NCBI GenBank assembly: GCA_023430825.1 | Contig: JAEYYL010000078.1 | Coordinates: 1-23,326 of the forward strand | Direction of reading: 5' to 3' | DNA length: 23,326 bases | Source of the DNA: Verrucomicrobiota bacterium | GTDB lineage: Bacteria > Verrucomicrobiota > Verrucomicrobiia > Opitutales > Opitutaceae | Shown here: positions 22,439 to 23,326 of the stretch, one piece after another | Layout of the letters: every line of letters begins with the position of its first letter | How positions within the stretch are numbered: the stretch's first letter is position 1 | The notes under the pieces: model-generated | Database searches by the model: none | What the model was told of the DNA's origin: nothing | The model's input: only the letters and a program-made list of their open reading frames with translations | Program-made: the position numbers and the translations under genes

Positions 22439-23326
22439 CTACAGCGAATGCACATCCGCGGTCTCGTCGGTTTCGAACACCGCGCCGTCGAAAATCACCG
22501 TGCGCGCCTTGCGCAGGTTCGTCACCTTTTCCACCGGCGAATGCCGCGTGAGAATAAAACGGCTCGCCGCGCCCAGCTCGATGCGACCGATCTTCTCCTT
22601 GTAGCGCAAACGCCCCGCGCTCACCCCGGTCGCGGCGTTGATCACCGCGAGCGACGGCATCCCCGCCCGCTCCATCAACTCGAGTTCATAAACAAAATCC
22701 ACGCCGTGGGCGACACCGTAGGACCCCGCATCGCTGCCCGCCACGATCATCACGCCCATCGCATGCGCCTTCGCCAGGCTCGCCGCATGACGGTCGAGAA
22801 TGCCGCGCAGGTTCGTCACGATCTCGTCGTCCCATTTCATGATCGCCGCGTGATCGACCTGCTTCTGCACCGGCGCAAACGTCGGCACCCACGCGATGCG
22901 CTTGTCGCGCAGCTTCGCGAGCTGGTCGTCGCGGATGAAAAAACCGTGCTCGACCGAATCCACGCCGCCGTCGATCGCGCGATCGATGCCGATATCGCCC
23001 GACGCATGCGCAAACGTTTGCCGGTGAAACGCGCGCGCCGCGTCGACGAGTTGCGCGACTTCCTCGGTCGTCATCTGCGGCTCCGCCGTCACCGCCGCCT
23101 TCTTGAAATTGATGATGCCCGTCGGGATGAGCTTGATGCGGTCCGCGCCGGCCGCGACCCGCGCCTCCACCACCGCGCGCAGCGACGCATGGTTTTCCAC
23201 CGCGTCCGCCATGAAACTTCCATAGCGCCCTTTCCGGTGTATCGCCGCCCCGGGGCTCTCCACATACGGCATCAGCGGTCGCACAGTAGGGCGGGTCTCC
23301 GACCCGCTCTCGGGCCGGTCGAAGAC
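22439..23326 (-). CDS. Amidohydrolase-family protein (5' end outside window)
   Basis: The frame is open to the window edge, giving 295 visible residues, the C-terminal two thirds. It matches metal-dependent amidohydrolases of the imidazolonepropionase-like group: GADRIKLIPTGI (the KxxxTGI region normally holding the carboxylated or metal Lys), TFAHASG and SVEHGF (metal His), AGSDAGSYG (metal Asp), and ALNAATGVSAGRL-like end (VINAATGVSAGRLRYKEKIGRIELGAASRFIL). The N-terminal HxH metal ligands must lie upstream. GTG 23284 could be read as a start, but the protein would then lack its HxH, so I treat the gene as continuing. A REP-like palindrome lies in the frame at 23286 onwards. Substrate unknown. 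Confidence 0.85.
   Translation of the reverse strand, partial: VFDRPESGSETRPTVRPLMPYVESPGAAIHRKGRYGSFMADAVENHASLRAVVEARVAAGADRIKLIPTGIINFKKAAVTAEPQMTTEEVAQLVDAARAFHRQTFAHASGDIGIDRAIDGGVDSVEHGFFIRDDQLAKLRDKRIAWVPTFAPVQKQVDHAAIMKWDDEIVTNLRGILDRHAASLAKAHAMGVMIVAGSDAGSYGVAHGVDFVYELELMERAGMPSLAVINAATGVSAGRLRYKEKIGRIELGAASRFILTRHSPVEKVTNLRKARTVIFDGAVFETDETADVHSL
23286..23326. repeat. Partial REP-like element in the amidohydrolase frame, cut by window edge
   Basis: It begins GTAGGGCG, followed by a perfect 7-bp stem GCGGGTC (23291-23297) / GACCCGC (23301-23307) with a 3-base loop. The same octamer heads the element at 6170. Its right end lies beyond the window. In the amidohydrolase frame it would encode about RPESGSETRPT. 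Confidence 0.55.

Noticed and set aside
1..23326. tRNA, rRNA, CRISPR array, transposase gene
   Set aside because: No cloverleaf-like gene, rRNA-like stretch, regularly spaced repeats or transposase motif was seen on either strand.

Overview
The window is very GC-rich and densely coded. It reads as a chromosomal piece of a Verrucomicrobiota bacterium, most likely Opitutaceae. This is an inference from the style of the genes: a TonB-dependent receptor with the 'LSPFVITGDQ...GRYQPTETTSGG' type N-terminus, LacI regulators beginning 'RVTLADVARQAGVHVTTVSLALRN', Tat-exported Gfo/Idh/MocA and PD40 proteins, and GTAG-headed REP-like palindromes. I could not run a marker-gene or database search.

Positions 1-13441 form a xylan-oligosaccharide utilisation locus. 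A LacI regulator (minus strand, cut by the left edge) diverges from a plus-strand series: a cytoplasmic-type GH52 beta-xylosidase; a GPH-family sugar:cation symporter; two overlapping exported GH8 enzymes related to reducing-end xylose-releasing exo-oligoxylanase (Rex); a small BamE/SmpA-like lipoprotein; a GH67 alpha-glucuronidase; a GH43 xylosidase/arabinofuranosidase; and a CE2-like acetylesterase. The six genes from GH8 to CE2 each begin with a signal or lipoprotein peptide. The inferred scheme is that short decorated xylo-oligosaccharides lose acetyl, glucuronosyl and arabinosyl groups outside the cytoplasm and are trimmed by the GH8 pair. The small products then enter through the symporter and are cut to xylose by GH52. 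No endo-xylanase (GH10/GH11), xylose isomerase or xylulokinase is present, so those steps must be encoded elsewhere.

Positions 13549-20500 form a second regulated block. A second LacI regulator diverges from a TonB-dependent receptor (no SusD partner) and is followed on its own strand by a PD40/TolB-like exported protein and a Tat-type Gfo/Idh/MocA oxidoreductase. The same 14-bp near-palindrome, GGTAAACGTTGACC, lies in the lacI/receptor divergent region and between lacI and the PD40 gene, so these genes probably form one regulon.

Positions 20622-23326 (minus strand) carry an amidohydrolase (cut by the right edge), a homocysteine S-methyltransferase-family protein and an SDR dehydrogenase. 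They have no clear link to xylan.

Non-coding features of note are several palindromic REP-like elements headed by GTAG. Two of them appear to lie inside reading frames. There is also a strong rho-independent terminator after the receptor gene, terminator-like hairpins after GH52 and the symporter, and two other inverted-repeat families in gene gaps. Most genes have pyrimidine-rich leaders with no obvious Shine-Dalgarno sequence. I saw no tRNA, rRNA, CRISPR array or insertion sequence.
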